A stretch of 64,000 nt of DNA from Ruminiclostridium cellulolyticum H10 (GCF_000022065.1 NC_011898.1:2162501-2226500), one strand, 5' to 3'; counted from the stretch's first letter, positions 17,209-26,140 are shown. Numbers and translations are program-made. Notes: a model not told the origin generated them from the sequence alone.

Positions 17209-18021
17209 TTAAGCAGCTTTGTTTTGCTTTTCAAATTCCACAGGCGACTTATAGCCAAGCTTTGAATGTAATCGTATCCGATTATAAAAGACTTCAATAT
17301 ACTCAAAGATAGCCAGACGGGCCTCAGTCCTTGTTTTGAACCTTGTTAAGTAAATAAGCTCCGTTTTGAGAGTTCCAAAGAATGATTCCATACAGGCATT
17401 ATCGTAACAGTTACCCTTGCGACTCATACTTGCTGTAAAACCATTGCTTTTCAGTACTTTCTGATATTCCTTGCTGGCATATTGGACCCCTCGGTCGGAA
17501 TGATGAATCACTCCATTTGATGGTCTCTGCCTGCCGATGGCTTGCTTTAAAGCATCTATACAAAGCTGTTTTGTCATAGTGATATCCATTGCCCATCCAA
17601 CAACTTTTCTGTTGTAGAGATCAACAATGGCAGCCAAATAGAGCCAACCCTCGTCTGTAGGAATATAAGTAATATCTGCAACCCAGATTTGATTAGGCCT
17701 AGAAGCTGTAAAGTCCTGATTTAGGATATTATCTGCAACCGGGTAATTGTGCTTTGAATTAGTTGTAGCCTTAAACTTCTTCCTAGTTTTAGCAGTAATA
17801 TTATTTTCCTTCATCAGTTTAGCTATACGATTTTTACCACAGTTTATGCCTTCATTCTTTAAAGCCTTGGTTATCCGGGGGCTTCCATAGGTTTCACGGG
17901 ATACTTTGTGAATGTTTCTGATTTTTTCAAGAAGTTCCACATTCCTTTTCTTGCGCAAGCTTTCAGGCCTTTTAATCCAAGCATAATAACCGCTTCTTGA
18001 TATTTTTAGTATTTGGCACAT
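17209..18021 (-). CDS. IS3-family transposase OrfB, copy A
   Basis: The 270-residue rve-type catalytic subunit shows the IS3 DDE signature. The first Asp is in [17 protein letters not shown], the second in [14 protein letters not shown], and the Glu in [12 protein letters not shown]. The N-terminal [16 protein letters not shown] is the usual OrfB start. Its frame is open upstream of this ATG and overlaps the orfA stop, so the working transposase is probably an OrfAB fusion made by -1 slippage at the A-run in orfA (reading CTA AAA AAA). It is full length and differs at about 20 residues from copy B. Confidence 0.93.
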   Translation of the reverse strand: MCQILKISRSGYYAWIKRPESLRKKRNVELLEKIRNIHKVSRETYGSPRITKALKNEGINCGKNRIAKLMKENNITAKTRKKFKATTNSKHNYPVADNILNQDFTASRPNQIWVADITYIPTDEGWLYLAAIVDLYNRKVVGWAMDITMTKQLCIDALKQAIGRQRPSNGVIHHSDRGVQYASKEYQKVLKSNGFTASMSRKGNCYDNACMESFFGTLKTELIYLTRFKTRTEARLAIFEYIEVFYNRIRLHSKLGYKSPVEFEKQNKAA

Positions 18022-18068
18022 CTTCTGAACAGGAAATTTGAAGCGGTATTTGTGAATGATAGGATATA

Positions 18069-18353
18069 TTATTTCCGGTCTTTCGCGAAGATTGCCGTTA
18101 CTTTTTTTAGTAATTCATTCTCCATTTCAAGGTCTGCAACACGCTTCTTAAGTTTCCTGAGTTCTTCATCTTCAGGTCTTAGGTTGCCGCTACCTGGGAA
18201 AGCATTCTCTTTATGAGTTTTGTACTGGTCAATCCATTTGTATAGAGTGTTTTCGTGGATTCCAATGTCTTTAGCCACAATTGATACACTTTTACCTTGC
18301 TCTGTAACAAGACGGACCGCTTGTTCTTTAAAACTATTATCATAACGTTTCAT
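18069..18353 (-). CDS. IS3-family OrfA (helix-turn-helix), copy A
   Basis: The 94-residue DNA-binding subunit has an N-terminal helix-turn-helix ([20 protein letters not shown], then [11 protein letters not shown]) and a C-terminal leucine-zipper-like coiled coil ([20 protein letters not shown]). It recognises the element ends and, fused to OrfB by frameshifting, gives the transposase. GGAGGTACCC sits before the ATG. The A-run near its end (codons LLKKV) is the likely slip site. Confidence 0.92.
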   Translation of the reverse strand: MKRYDNSFKEQAVRLVTEQGKSVSIVAKDIGIHENTLYKWIDQYKTHKENAFPGSGNLRPEDEELRKLKKRVADLEMENELLKKVTAIFAKDRK

Positions 18354-18421
18354 GATGGGTACCTCCGACTAGTTTTATTATACCAGCCATTCGGTGTGTC
18401 CATCAAATTGGGGTAAGGTCA

Positions 18422-18712
18422 ATTATATCCATTTTGTACATTAAAAATATCACCCTTAATCCATATACTTGTTACATATTTAACATCAAATTGTCGCCAA
18501 TCGCCACCGGCCACTAAAGGTTTCGAGGAATCGCCCTGAATCTGGAATAAATCAAATAAGATATTGTTTGTAGAAGTATGTACATACAGTGCGTGAGGAT
18601 AACCAATTCTTTCACCTTTTGCATTATCTCCAGGTCTATCATATTTTAAAACCACTGACTTTCTTAACTTTATTGCATCAGATAAAACTTTAATAATCTC
18701 GCTACTAATCAA
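18422..18712 (-). pseudogene. small protein gene truncated at its C-terminus by IS3-type copy A
   Basis: The remaining 97 residues begin at a TTG (18712) behind AAAGGGGG. They contain ALKLRKSVVLKYD-like and GDWRQFDVKYVTSIWI segments that loosely recall a WYL-type beta fold, but I cannot name the family with confidence. After ...FNVQNGYN the stop TGA is supplied by the first bases of the IS. The original frame continued for 17 residues, now at 17076-17132. Loss of the last 15 percent may or may not abolish function. It lies 77 bp downstream of the double helix-turn-helix gene and was likely cotranscribed with it. Confidence 0.7.
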
Positions 18713-18789
18713 TCGCTACATCCCCCTTTAATATCTACCGCATAGAAAAATAATCAAGTATTAATTTGTTTATTTACAACAAGTTTCTA

Positions 18790-19554
18790 TTAATTGACTC
18801 CACTTTTATTTAATTTTTTCTTTAATCGTGCCTTCTTTTTTGCCTCCTTTTCCAGTCTTTCCTCTTCACGCCTTTTGTCAGCATCTTCCCGCCTTTTTGC
18901 GGTTATTTCTTTATTTTTTATATAATCTTCAATTATTTTTTTACCAAAAGGTGTTTCTGCCCATTCCAAAAGTTCCTCCTTTGGAAACATAAACTTGCCA
19001 CCTTCCCTGCTAATTGGTATTTTATTATACAAGAATCCTCTTGCAATCTCTCTCATCTTTCCAATAGAAACACCGATTAATGCTGCTGCAACTTCAGCAT
19101 CTACTTTTTCTTTTTCTTCCTTTGCCTCACTAAATTCCAATTTGAAATTTTCGTTAGCTCCGGATATAGGATTGATTGTAAATCTTAAGTAGTTATTTAG
19201 AATGGCAACAGGATCTTCATCACCACCAAAAAGTTTCTCTCTATTACGTTTCTTTACGGCTTCTATTTTTTCGAATAAGTATGACATATTTACATTATGA
19301 AGCCAGGCCATTAAAGCTACTCTAGAAAAAATATATTTTGAACCTATCTTTCGGAATGGAATTTCTTTATTATTACATCCTTCAATAAGAGTTGATTTTG
19401 ATATTCCTAACAATTTTGCTGCCTCTGTAGAGCCGAGAATTGGGTTTGTGGCATCATTAAGTGGCTCTAGTGTAAACAATGCCAATAACTTATTAATGCC
19501 TTCTAAAATTGCTATCTGACCATTTATTATTTCATTAACCTGTTCTTCATTCAT
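18790..19554 (-). CDS. protein with two excisionase-like helix-turn-helix domains and a basic tail
   Basis: The protein has about 254 residues. Two MerR/excisionase-like units are visible: LGSTEAAKLLGISKSTLIEG with IPFRKIGSKYIFSRVALMAWL, and VAAALIGVSIGKMREIA with IPISREGGKFMFPKEELLEW. The last 40 residues are extremely basic and charged, rich in Lys, Arg and Glu (for example EKEAKKKARLKKKLNKS), probably a long helix. Such pairing suggests a DNA-binding partner of the neighbouring TerB/BRCT protein or a regulator of the operon. ATG at 19554 has GGAG seven bases ahead, while the upstream frame opening at 19581 has none. Function is unknown. Confidence 0.7.
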   Translation of the reverse strand: MNEEQVNEIINGQIAILEGINKLLALFTLEPLNDATNPILGSTEAAKLLGISKSTLIEGCNNKEIPFRKIGSKYIFSRVALMAWLHNVNMSYLFEKIEAVKKRNREKLFGGDEDPVAILNNYLRFTINPISGANENFKLEFSEAKEEKEKVDAEVAAALIGVSIGKMREIARGFLYNKIPISREGGKFMFPKEELLEWAETPFGKKIIEDYIKNKEITAKRREDADKRREEERLEKEAKKKARLKKKLNKSGVN

Positions 19555-19643
19555 TTGATGCTCCGTACCTTTCTTAAACACTTTTTAGTATTGCATGTTA
19601 TTTAACTCCAAAAGTGTATTTCAACAAAATTAGAAATGTCTAA

Positions 19644-20411
19644 TCACTTAACACTTTCAACTGCATTCCAAAAATCATTTTCATGTACGATTAGAATGCT
19701 CTTACCTGATTTCCTTAACGTAACAGCCTGTTCTACTTTTCTACCATAACAAGAGAAAGCCCAACATGGATTACCATTATCGCCTATAACTAAATATTTT
19801 GTGTCTTTAGTTACAGTGTTCTTAAATTTTCCTCCTAAAGATTCCACAATGTTCTGAATATCAGCTCTTCTAAGCCTTGAGGATACTCCGGTAAAGCAAA
19901 ATAATTCATTGCAAAAATTAATATCTGGATCTACGCTACATAATCCTTCAATTTTTATAATATCTTTAAGTTTATTTATTTCATAAATATCAATGTTTAC
20001 AGAATTATTAAAATCAATGAAATCACTAAAGAATACCTTAAGCATTGATTTTTCATTATAATCCAATATACCATCCGACAACACTGAAGAAATAAGTGAA
20101 AGCAGTTCATCATAAGGATAAAGTCCTTTTAAGTGGTGATTCTCAAAAATCCAGTTCCTAAGACCCTCAATTTCCTCTAAAGATATTTGATTGTCAGCCA
20201 ATATTCCATGCATAATTCCATGAAGCTTCTGAATATCAGCTGTAATTATATTGTAATATTTACTTGAACCCTTAAAACTGTTACAGGCCCATAATATATC
20301 CTGAATTTCTTCTTCAGTAAGAATGTTATCTTCAAGAGATGTTTGGATTAGTGGAATAAGTTCATCAAAAGGTTTTCTATAAATCATTTCTTTATATTGA
20401 TCGCACCAATT
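19644..20411 (-). pseudogene. TerB-like/BRCT protein, 3' part (gene split by IS3-type copy B)
   Basis: This is the main part (254 codons) of a gene whose first 50 codons lie at 21701-21851. Joined, the protein has about 304 residues. It contains three similar acidic-helical repeats (DELIPLIQTSLEDNILTEEE and DELLSLISSVLSDGILDYNE are two of them), resembling TerB/EF-hand-like modules. A C-terminal BRCT domain of DNA-ligase type follows (FCFTGVSSRLRRADIQNIVE, LGGKFKNTVTKDTKYLVIGD). BRCT modules bind DNA ends or phosphoproteins, so a DNA-transaction role is plausible. An internal ATG at 20387 without a clear ribosome site might still give a shortened protein. A 4-bp AATT duplication flanks the insertion. 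Confidence 0.85.
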
Positions 20412-20479
20412 TGACCTTACCCCGATTTGATGGACACACCGAATGGCTGGTATAATAAAACCAGTTGGAGGTACCCATC

Positions 20480-20764
20480 ATGAAACGTTATGATAGTAAT
20501 TTTAAAGAACAAGCTGTCCGTCTTGTTACAGAGCAAGGTAAAAGTGTATCAAGTGTGGCTAATGACATTGGAATCCACGAAAACACCCTATACAAATGGA
20601 TTGACCAGTACAAAACTCATAAAGAGAATGCTTTCCCAGGTAGCGGCAATCTAAGACCTGAAGATGAAGAACTCAGGAAACTTAAGAAGCGTGTTGCAGA
20701 CCTTGAGATGGAGAATGAATTACTAAAAAAAGTAACGGCAATCTTCGCGAAAGACCGGAAATAA
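20480..20764 (+). CDS. IS3-family OrfA, copy B
   Basis: This 94-residue helix-turn-helix and coiled-coil subunit is nearly identical to copy A ([30 protein letters not shown]). ATG at 20480 has GGAGGTACCC upstream. The A-run at LLKKV again offers a -1 slip site into orfB. Confidence 0.92.
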   Translation: MKRYDSNFKEQAVRLVTEQGKSVSSVANDIGIHENTLYKWIDQYKTHKENAFPGSGNLRPEDEELRKLKKRVADLEMENELLKKVTAIFAKDRK

Positions 20765-20811
20765 TATATCCTATCATTCACGAATACCGCTTCAAATTCC
20801 CTGTTGAGAAG

Positions 20812-21624
20812 ATGTGCCGACTATTAAATATATCTCGAAGCGGTTATTATGCTTGGGTTAAAAGACCTGAAAGCTTACGTAAGAAAAGGAATACAGAACT
20901 CCTTGAGAAAATCAGAAGAATTCACAAGGTATCCCGCGAAACTTACGGAAGCCCCCGAGTAACCAATGCCTTAAAGAATGAAGGCATAAAATGTGGCAAA
21001 AATCGTATAGCCAAACTGATGAAGGAAAATAATATTGCTGCTAAAACCAGGAAGAAATTTAAGGCTACAACTAATTCAAATCACAATTACCCAGTTGCAG
21101 ATAATATCCTAAATCAGGACTTTACAGCTTATAAGCCTAATCAAATCTGGGTTGCAGATATTACTTATATACCAACAGATGAAGGTTGGCTCTACTTGGC
21201 TGCCATTATTGATCTCTATAACAGAAAAGTTGTTGGATGGGCAATGGATAGTACTATGACAAAACAGCTTTGTATAGATGCTTTAAAGCAAGCTATAGGT
21301 CGCCAAAGACATCCCAAAGGGGTTATTCATCATTCCGACAGAGGGGTTCAGTATGCCAGCAAGGAATACCAGAAAGTGCTGAACAGCAATGGTTTCACAG
21401 CAAGTATGAGCCGTAAGGGTAACTGTTACGACAATGCTTGTATGGAATCATTCTTTGGTACTCTTAAAACGGAGCTTATTTACTTAACAAGGTTCAAAAC
21501 AAGGGCTGAGGCCCGTCTGGCTATCTTTGAATATATTGAAGTCTTTTATAATCGGATACGATTACATTCAAAGCTTGGCTATAAGTCACCTGTGGAATTC
21601 GAAAAGCAAAACAAAGCGGCTTAA
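20812..21624 (+). CDS. IS3-family transposase OrfB, copy B
   Basis: This is the 270-residue DDE catalytic subunit, with [26 protein letters not shown] and [11 protein letters not shown] carrying the three acidic residues. It differs from copy A in scattered conservative changes ([29 protein letters not shown]), so the two copies are not products of one recent event. It is full length, and expression by OrfAB frameshifting is expected. Confidence 0.93.
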   Translation: MCRLLNISRSGYYAWVKRPESLRKKRNTELLEKIRRIHKVSRETYGSPRVTNALKNEGIKCGKNRIAKLMKENNIAAKTRKKFKATTNSNHNYPVADNILNQDFTAYKPNQIWVADITYIPTDEGWLYLAAIIDLYNRKVVGWAMDSTMTKQLCIDALKQAIGRQRHPKGVIHHSDRGVQYASKEYQKVLNSNGFTASMSRKGNCYDNACMESFFGTLKTELIYLTRFKTRAEARLAIFEYIEVFYNRIRLHSKLGYKSPVEFEKQNKAA

Positions 21625-21700
21625 ATAAAATTTAACAAGATACAAAGAAAAACGGAGAAATCTCGCCATTCTTTGTGTCTAATTTATCAGGGAAAGGTCA

Positions 21701-21851
21701 AATTCATTAATTCAACTACTTCAGTCGCATTTATATCTCCATCAATTTTAATACCATCAATTATTCCCTCTAGCATGTTTATTGCTTTATCAAGTTCGCT
21801 TTTAAATGTATATTTCGCATATTCCATATCTTCATAATTTGCAATAGACAT
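21701..21851 (-). pseudogene. TerB-like/BRCT protein, 5' part
   Basis: The native start lies here: ATG at 21851 with a perfect AAGGAGGGG site. Fifty codons follow (MSIANYEDMEYAKYTFKSEL onwards, including DGIKIDGDINATEVVELMN) before the IS. Joining at AATT restores the frame through WCDQYKE into the downstream part at 20387. A truncated 54-residue peptide would now end inside the IS. Confidence 0.88.
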
Positions 21852-22089
21852 ATAAACCCCTCCTTATACGTGTATATATTATAAATCTACTATATATTCC
21901 CATATTATACAAGTCTTGATATAACAATGTTAGAATAGCTCGAGTCTACAGCTGTCACTTTTTGGGAGAGTAAATAAATATAAGGAGTAATAGAAATAAC
22001 ACAAAAATCAACATTTACGTTTGGATTAAAACAATGTATCCTATATATAACACATCTTGATTCAAATCATAAAAATGTGTATTGTAATA

Positions 22090-22130
22090 CCACACAAGAG
22101 GCGGGCGAAAGCCCGTTTTTTGTGTGTGGT
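22090..22130 (+). terminator. GNRA-loop hairpin with T-run
   Basis: CGGGC-GAAA-GCCCG (22102-22115) is followed by TTTTTT. An outer stem ACCACACA/TGTGTGGT closes it. It resembles an intrinsic terminator, although no gene lies directly upstream on this strand. Confidence 0.55.
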
Positions 22131-22285
22131 TTCAGGCTATTGCGAACTAATACTAACAACATGTATTTTTTTATTTCACATGGGGATACTTTAATAATAT
22201 TACTTTTAGTACCTTGAAAATTTTATTAAAAATATGAAAGGGATTCTTAAAATATGCAAACTTATATTTTATCGATTGCCTTTAT

Positions 22286-22488
22286 ATTATTGCACCCAGA
22301 AATTCAGAGCCAAATAATATTTTGGGCTTTCTGGATTATTCGGAAACTGAGACAATAGTATAATCCTGATAGGGCTTCGGCCCTGTCAGAGGCAAAACTA
22401 TAAGTACAAGAATTATAAAATAAATGTTTTAAGAATTTCCTATAAAATAAAATAGCGATAGTCCATTTATTGGGATTATCGCTATTTT
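22286..22488 (+). ncRNA. candidate small RNA with three hairpins ending in a terminator
   Basis: CCAGAAA...TTTCTGG (about 22299-22343), CTGATAGGGC-TTCG-GCCCTGTCAG (22362-22386) and a terminator AATAGCGATA...TATCGCTATT followed by TTTTTT (22449-22488) stand in a row without any coding frame. A terminator with no gene before it suggests a non-coding transcript. No known family is recognised. Confidence 0.35.
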
Positions 22489-22688
22489 TTGTAGAATTTT
22501 TATTACTATATTTGGTAATAAAGTATTATTTTAGGTTTATTTATTTCCTTGTATTGTATTATTTGTTATATTATTAGAATATGTCTATGATTATAAAATA
22601 AATATTGCGGAAGTTTTTTTCCTATTTGCAAGTATATGTATATATGATATTATTTGTTAAGTACGTTTTTCCTAAGGAGGGGTTATTT

Positions 22689-23484
22689 GTGACTAATGAC
22701 GGTATTAAACAATGGTTTAAGAACAACAAAGATAGATATTATAATTTTTCTGAGCAACTTTCAGATGTCATTAAATCCATTCTTAATTCTGAAGGTATTC
22801 AATATCACACCATTACTTTTAGGGTTAAAGATATTGATAGCTTAGTAAAAAAGATTGAGAAGAAAAAATATAAAGATCCAATAAATCAAATAACAGATTT
22901 TAGCGGTTTAAGGATAATTGCATACACTAATAGTGATGTGAATAAGATTTGCTACTTACTTGAAAACGAATTTTGTATTGACTATATTAATAGTAATAAT
23001 AAAAACTTGCTCCTAAATGTTGATAAAGTTGGCTACCGTTCTATACATTACATAGTTATGTACGGAAGCGAGCGTTTACATCTTGGAGAATATAAAGATT
23101 TTAAAGATTTTAAATGTGAAGTGCAAGTTAGAACTTTGCTAGAGCATGCATGGGCAGAAATTGAACATGACAGAATCTATAAGTCACAATATGATATACC
23201 TGACAATTTAAAAAGAAAATTCAACTTACAATCTGGAAATTTGGAATTAATAGATAACGAATTTGATATTAATCAACCAAATTGATGAATTAGATACATT
23301 AACTATTAATGGACTAAATGAAAATATTACTGATAGTACTTTAAAAGAATTTTTTAAATGTAGGTTAGATGTACCTGAAAATTTTCTTAATGTTGAATTT
23401 AATAAATTAGTAAAAGACTGTTCACTATATGGCTATAGTACAATTGGAGATATAAATAGAACAATTAAGAAGGATTTTGATAAA
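22689..23484 (+). pseudogene. RelA/SpoT-type (p)ppGpp synthetase-like gene, 5' part, frameshifted and IS-interrupted
   Basis: GTG at 22689 follows AAGGAGGGG. The first frame (to 23285) has a RelA/SpoT nucleotidyltransferase domain: ITDFSGLRIIAYTNSDV with the catalytic-site Asp, DKVGYRSIHYIV with the G-loop Tyr, and CEVQVRTLLEHAWAEIEHDR. After EFDINQ the frame ends, and coding continues one base later as IDELDTLTINGLNEN up to KKDFDK, where an IS481-type element cuts it. Removing one base near 23274 rejoins the frames, so a +1 indel is likely. A separate start at TTG 23263 has no ribosome site. The native enzyme would have about 345 residues, larger than RelP/RelQ. The catalytic domain itself is intact. 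Confidence 0.82.
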
Positions 23485-24778
23485 TTGCTAGAGAATTGAC
23501 TTCACTTGACAGTATCTGAATAATGTTGGGCAATATCTCCTCTGGACAATAATTAAATTGTAGGAGGAGATTTCAATTATGACAGCACAAGATCGTATAG
23601 TTAAAAACAAAATGAGCCTGATTGAGTTGGCCGAATATCTTCAAAACGTAAGTGAAGCATGTAAAATTCATGGAGTCAGCAGACAGCACTTCTATGATAT
23701 TAAGAAAGCTTACGAGGAAAATGGTCTGGAAGGATTAAAGGACAAGACCAGAAGAAAGCCTTGTATGAAAAACAGGGTTGCTCCAGAAACTGAGGAAGCC
23801 GTATTAAGAATAGCATATGAAAAGCCGGCATACGGGCAGCTCAGGGCAAGTAACGAACTGAGAAAACAAGGAGTTCTTGTATCAGCCGGAGGGGTAAGAT
23901 CAATCTGGCAGAGATATAATATAGAAACCTTTGACAAGAGACTCAAAAAGCTTGAAGAAAAGGCTGCCAAGGAAGGCATACTTTACACTGAAGATCAGCT
24001 CGCTGCTCTGGAAAAGGCACAGCAGGAAAAGAATATATCCATAGACGAGATAGATACCCAGCACCCGGGATATTTGCTGGCACAGGACACTTTCTATGTG
24101 GGCTATATCAAAGGTGTTGGACGTATATATCAGCAAACTGCCATAGATACTTATTCGGCAGTGGGATTCGCAAAATTATATACAGCCAAGGTACCAGTAA
24201 CAGCAGCAGATATATTAAATGACAGAGTCTTACCGTTCTTTGAGAATCATATGATACCGATAATGAGAGTACTCACAGACAGAGGAACGGAGTACTGTGG
24301 AGCACCTGAGAAACACTTGTATGAGTTATTTCTGCAGATGAACGACATTGAGCACACAATGACAAAGGCTAAAAGCCCTCAAACAAACGGTATATGCGAG
24401 CGTTTTAACCAAACAATTCTGAATGAATTTTATAAACCCGCATTCCGAAGGACAATGTATAAATCAGTTGAACAAATGCAGGAGGATTTGGATTTTTATA
24501 TGCTGGAATACAACGAAGAGCGAACACATCAGGGGAAAAGGTGTAAAGGCAAGACGCCGATGCAGACATTTCTTGACAGCTTGCCTCTTGCCCGAGAGAA
24601 GCTCCTGAATGATCCTGCGAGTTAATTTGTAGGGTCTAGCCCGCCCGGCGATGAGGGCAAAAAAGATATCAGACCAGGCGCCGGTTTGACATAGAAAGGC
24701 ACCTCCATATTGGAAGTGCCGAATAAACAAAACTTAATATTTCCCAGAGGAGTGTCAACCCAAGTACCGTTCAGGACA
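23485..24778 (+). mobile_element. IS481-type element, copy 2 (1294 bp)
   Basis: A 6-bp GATAAA duplication flanks it (23479-23484, 24779-24784). It interrupts the RelA/SpoT-like gene. Removing the element and one GATAAA restores the reading frame as KKDFDK-WIRREFRNPHD. Confidence 0.95.
23579..24625 (+). CDS. IS481-family transposase, copy 2
   Basis: The 348-residue DDE transposase is identical in sequence to the proteins at 15409, 30708 (complement) and 39039. The helix-turn-helix and the catalytic Asp170, Asp234 and Glu274 are intact, and the upstream ribosome site TAGGAGGAG is the same. It is probably functional. Its insertion inside a conserved gene shows that the element moves into coding DNA. 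Confidence 0.95.
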   Translation: MTAQDRIVKNKMSLIELAEYLQNVSEACKIHGVSRQHFYDIKKAYEENGLEGLKDKTRRKPCMKNRVAPETEEAVLRIAYEKPAYGQLRASNELRKQGVLVSAGGVRSIWQRYNIETFDKRLKKLEEKAAKEGILYTEDQLAALEKAQQEKNISIDEIDTQHPGYLLAQDTFYVGYIKGVGRIYQQTAIDTYSAVGFAKLYTAKVPVTAADILNDRVLPFFENHMIPIMRVLTDRGTEYCGAPEKHLYELFLQMNDIEHTMTKAKSPQTNGICERFNQTILNEFYKPAFRRTMYKSVEQMQEDLDFYMLEYNEERTHQGKRCKGKTPMQTFLDSLPLAREKLLNDPAS

Positions 24779-24784
24779 GATAAA

Positions 24785-25003
24785 TGGATTCGCCGGGAAT
24801 TTAGAAATCCACACGATATTTTATGGTCGATAATGATTTTAGATAACTACGAGAAATTTTTCAACTTAGTTTTTCGAAAAGGAAATAAGTATTCTATGAC
24901 ATTTAATAGCAAGAACCCATTCTTGTTTTATGGTTTGGATTTTGATTCTATGCGGGAAAAATATAACTTAATACCCGTTACCTTCGAGAGTAACCATAAA
25001 TAA
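24785..25003 (+). pseudogene. RelA/SpoT-like gene, 3' part
   Basis: Seventy-two codons beyond the IS continue the interrupted frame (WIRREFRNPHDILWSIMILD onwards to NLIPVTFESNHK) and end at TAA 25001-25003. They form the C-terminus of the native protein. A weak hairpin ATGCCC...GGGCAT follows at 25013-25040. Confidence 0.8.
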
Positions 25004-25045
25004 TTTAGAATTATGCCCCCAAGGATTCCTGAGGGCATCAGTATG

Positions 25046-25150
25046 TTATGATTTATTTAGCTTAACCTCAAAGAAAAAACTTACAACCATGGTTGCTAAC
25101 CCCGAAAGCTTTTCATGGTCTATTTTGCCGAATTGTATAAAAAATATCAT
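25046..25150 (-). CDS. possible small ORF, 34 aa
   Basis: The frame MIFFIQFGKIDHEKLSG... to VKLNKS has an ATG with GGAG only three bases ahead. It follows a phage-like fragment on the same strand, the position where small tail-end proteins often lie, but the sequence is not distinctive. It may be a remnant. Confidence 0.25.
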   Translation of the reverse strand: MIFFIQFGKIDHEKLSGLATMVVSFFFEVKLNKS

Positions 25151-25175
25151 TTCTCCATAAGGGCTCTTTCTATTA

Positions 25176-25300
25176 TTAGTCTAATATTATTTCTAGTAAA
25201 CCGTAATTCTCTAGCTTACCTAAAATACCATTAACTTTTGTTATAACATCATCTAAAGTTGCAGTGTTTGGGGTACCGTCAAGTATTTTTCGCAAAATTA
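25176..25300 (-). pseudogene. C-terminal fragment of a phage structural-type protein
   Basis: About 40 codons are open on the minus strand: LRKILDGTPNTATLDDVITK, then VNGILGKLENYGLLEIILD and a stop. The pattern (dispersed Thr/Ala, then VxKVNxIL-x-L-xxxGL) is common at the ends of phage head-fibre or tail proteins. The upstream part is cut by the IS256-type element. Confidence 0.4.
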
Positions 25301-25325
25301 GATTTAGCCATATGGTAGAAATAAG

Positions 25326-25667
25326 TTAACCTGCTATGAAATCGGACTCATCAGAATCCATGTTTTCTAAATGCTTCATGTTCAGATACTTCTTGCTGCC
25401 CCATTGTGTACCTGCAACGTGCCGTAGTCGGGCACATACCAGCATTAAGGCTGAATTTCCGTCGGGGAAAGTACCAACTACTCTAGTCCGTCGGCGAATC
25501 TCCCGATTCAGGCGTTCAATTGTATTGTTAGTACGGATTCTTGTCCAATGCTCATAAGGGAATTCCATATAAGTAAGAGTTTCTTCAATTCCATCCTCCA
25601 ATTTTTTAGCTGCCTCTCTTAGTTTCATGGACTTTAATTCTTCCGCTACCAATTTGGCCTTCTCACG
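25326..25667 (-). pseudogene. IS256-type transposase, C-terminal part
   Basis: One hundred and thirteen native codons (from REKAKLVAEELKSMKLREAA) include the conserved end HWTRIRTNNTIERLNREIRR with the catalytic Glu, then ALMLVCARLRHV. They continue the N-terminal part at 28164-29026 exactly after removal of the IS66-type element and one 8-bp duplication. Confidence 0.9.
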
Positions 25668-25801
25668 GTAAGCGCTTAATCTTGGGGTGCATAGTAGTTT
25701 ATCCATCTGTATGAGATAATCCTTTCAAATTGTCTTTAGACTTTTTAAAGTTTTTCGACTTTGTCTAAAAAGTCTGAAATCACCAAGGAGGCTATCCCCA
25801 A

Positions 25802-26140
25802 ATGGATAAAATAACAGATACTAAAACTGAATTTAGACTCAAGCAGTGGACTCAGATAGTCCAGACGTGCCAAGCCAGTGGAATGACGGCTGTCAGTTGG
25901 TGTAATCAGAACAATGTAAATATCAAATCATATTACTATTGGTTACGCAGAATCCGCACTCTGACTATCGAAAATGGACCTCTTGAGCTTCAAAGTAAAG
26001 GACAGCAGATTGTACCCGTATCTTTCCGGCAGACAGCAGCAGTTACAATTCATATTAATTCCGTTTCTATAGATATCCCTGATGGAACTTCCAAAGATAC
26101 AATTGCGGCAGTTCTGTCGGCATTGAAGACCATATGTTAG
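25802..26140 (+). CDS. tnpA: IS66 accessory protein TnpA
   Basis: The 112-residue helix-turn-helix protein of IS66 elements reads RLKQWTQIVQTCQASGMTAV and WCNQNNVNIKSYYYWLRRIR, followed by a short beta tail (VTIHINSVSIDIPDG). It is needed with TnpB for transposition of classical IS66 elements, but its biochemical role is not settled. ATG at 25802 follows AAGGAGG. The gene overlaps tnpB by seven bases, so translation is probably coupled. The tail VDIPDGT-type end is complete and no break is seen. Confidence 0.9.
   Translation: MDKITDTKTEFRLKQWTQIVQTCQASGMTAVSWCNQNNVNIKSYYYWLRRIRTLTIENGPLELQSKGQQIVPVSFRQTAAVTIHINSVSIDIPDGTSKDTIAAVLSALKTIC

Larger units (their letters stand above)
17133..18421 (-). 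mobile_element. IS3-type (IS150-like) element, copy A (1289 bp)
   Basis: Imperfect inverted repeats of about 36 bp begin TGACCTTACCCC (5' end, 18421) and TGACCTTTCCCTG (3' end, 17133). A 3-bp duplication, ATT on the plus strand, flanks it (17130-17132, 18422-18424). It carries orfA and orfB on the minus strand. A diverged copy in opposite orientation lies at 20412-21700. Confidence 0.9.
20412..21700 (+). mobile_element. IS3-type (IS150-like) element, copy B (1289 bp)
   Basis: It has the same termini as copy A (TGACCTTACCCC at 20412; complement of TGACCTTTCCCTG ending at 21700). A 4-bp AATT duplication flanks it (20408-20411, 21701-21704). It interrupts the TerB/BRCT gene after codon 50. Orientation is opposite to copy A, so recombination between the two would invert 18.4-20.4 kb. 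Confidence 0.92.
21852..22688. other. non-coding region with several hairpins
   Basis: This region lies between the divergently oriented TerB/BRCT and RelA/SpoT-like genes. No frame looks coding. It holds the hairpins described separately at 22090-22130 and 22286-22488. The last 70 bases are the AT-rich promoter region of the RelA/SpoT-like gene, whose frame is open back to 22605 but whose ribosome site points to 22689. Confidence 0.5.

Noticed and set aside
22605-22688. N-terminal extension of the RelA/SpoT-like frame
   Set aside because: AAGGAGGGG at 22674-22682 is positioned for GTG 22689, and the upstream 28 codons are hydrophobic and atypical for the family.
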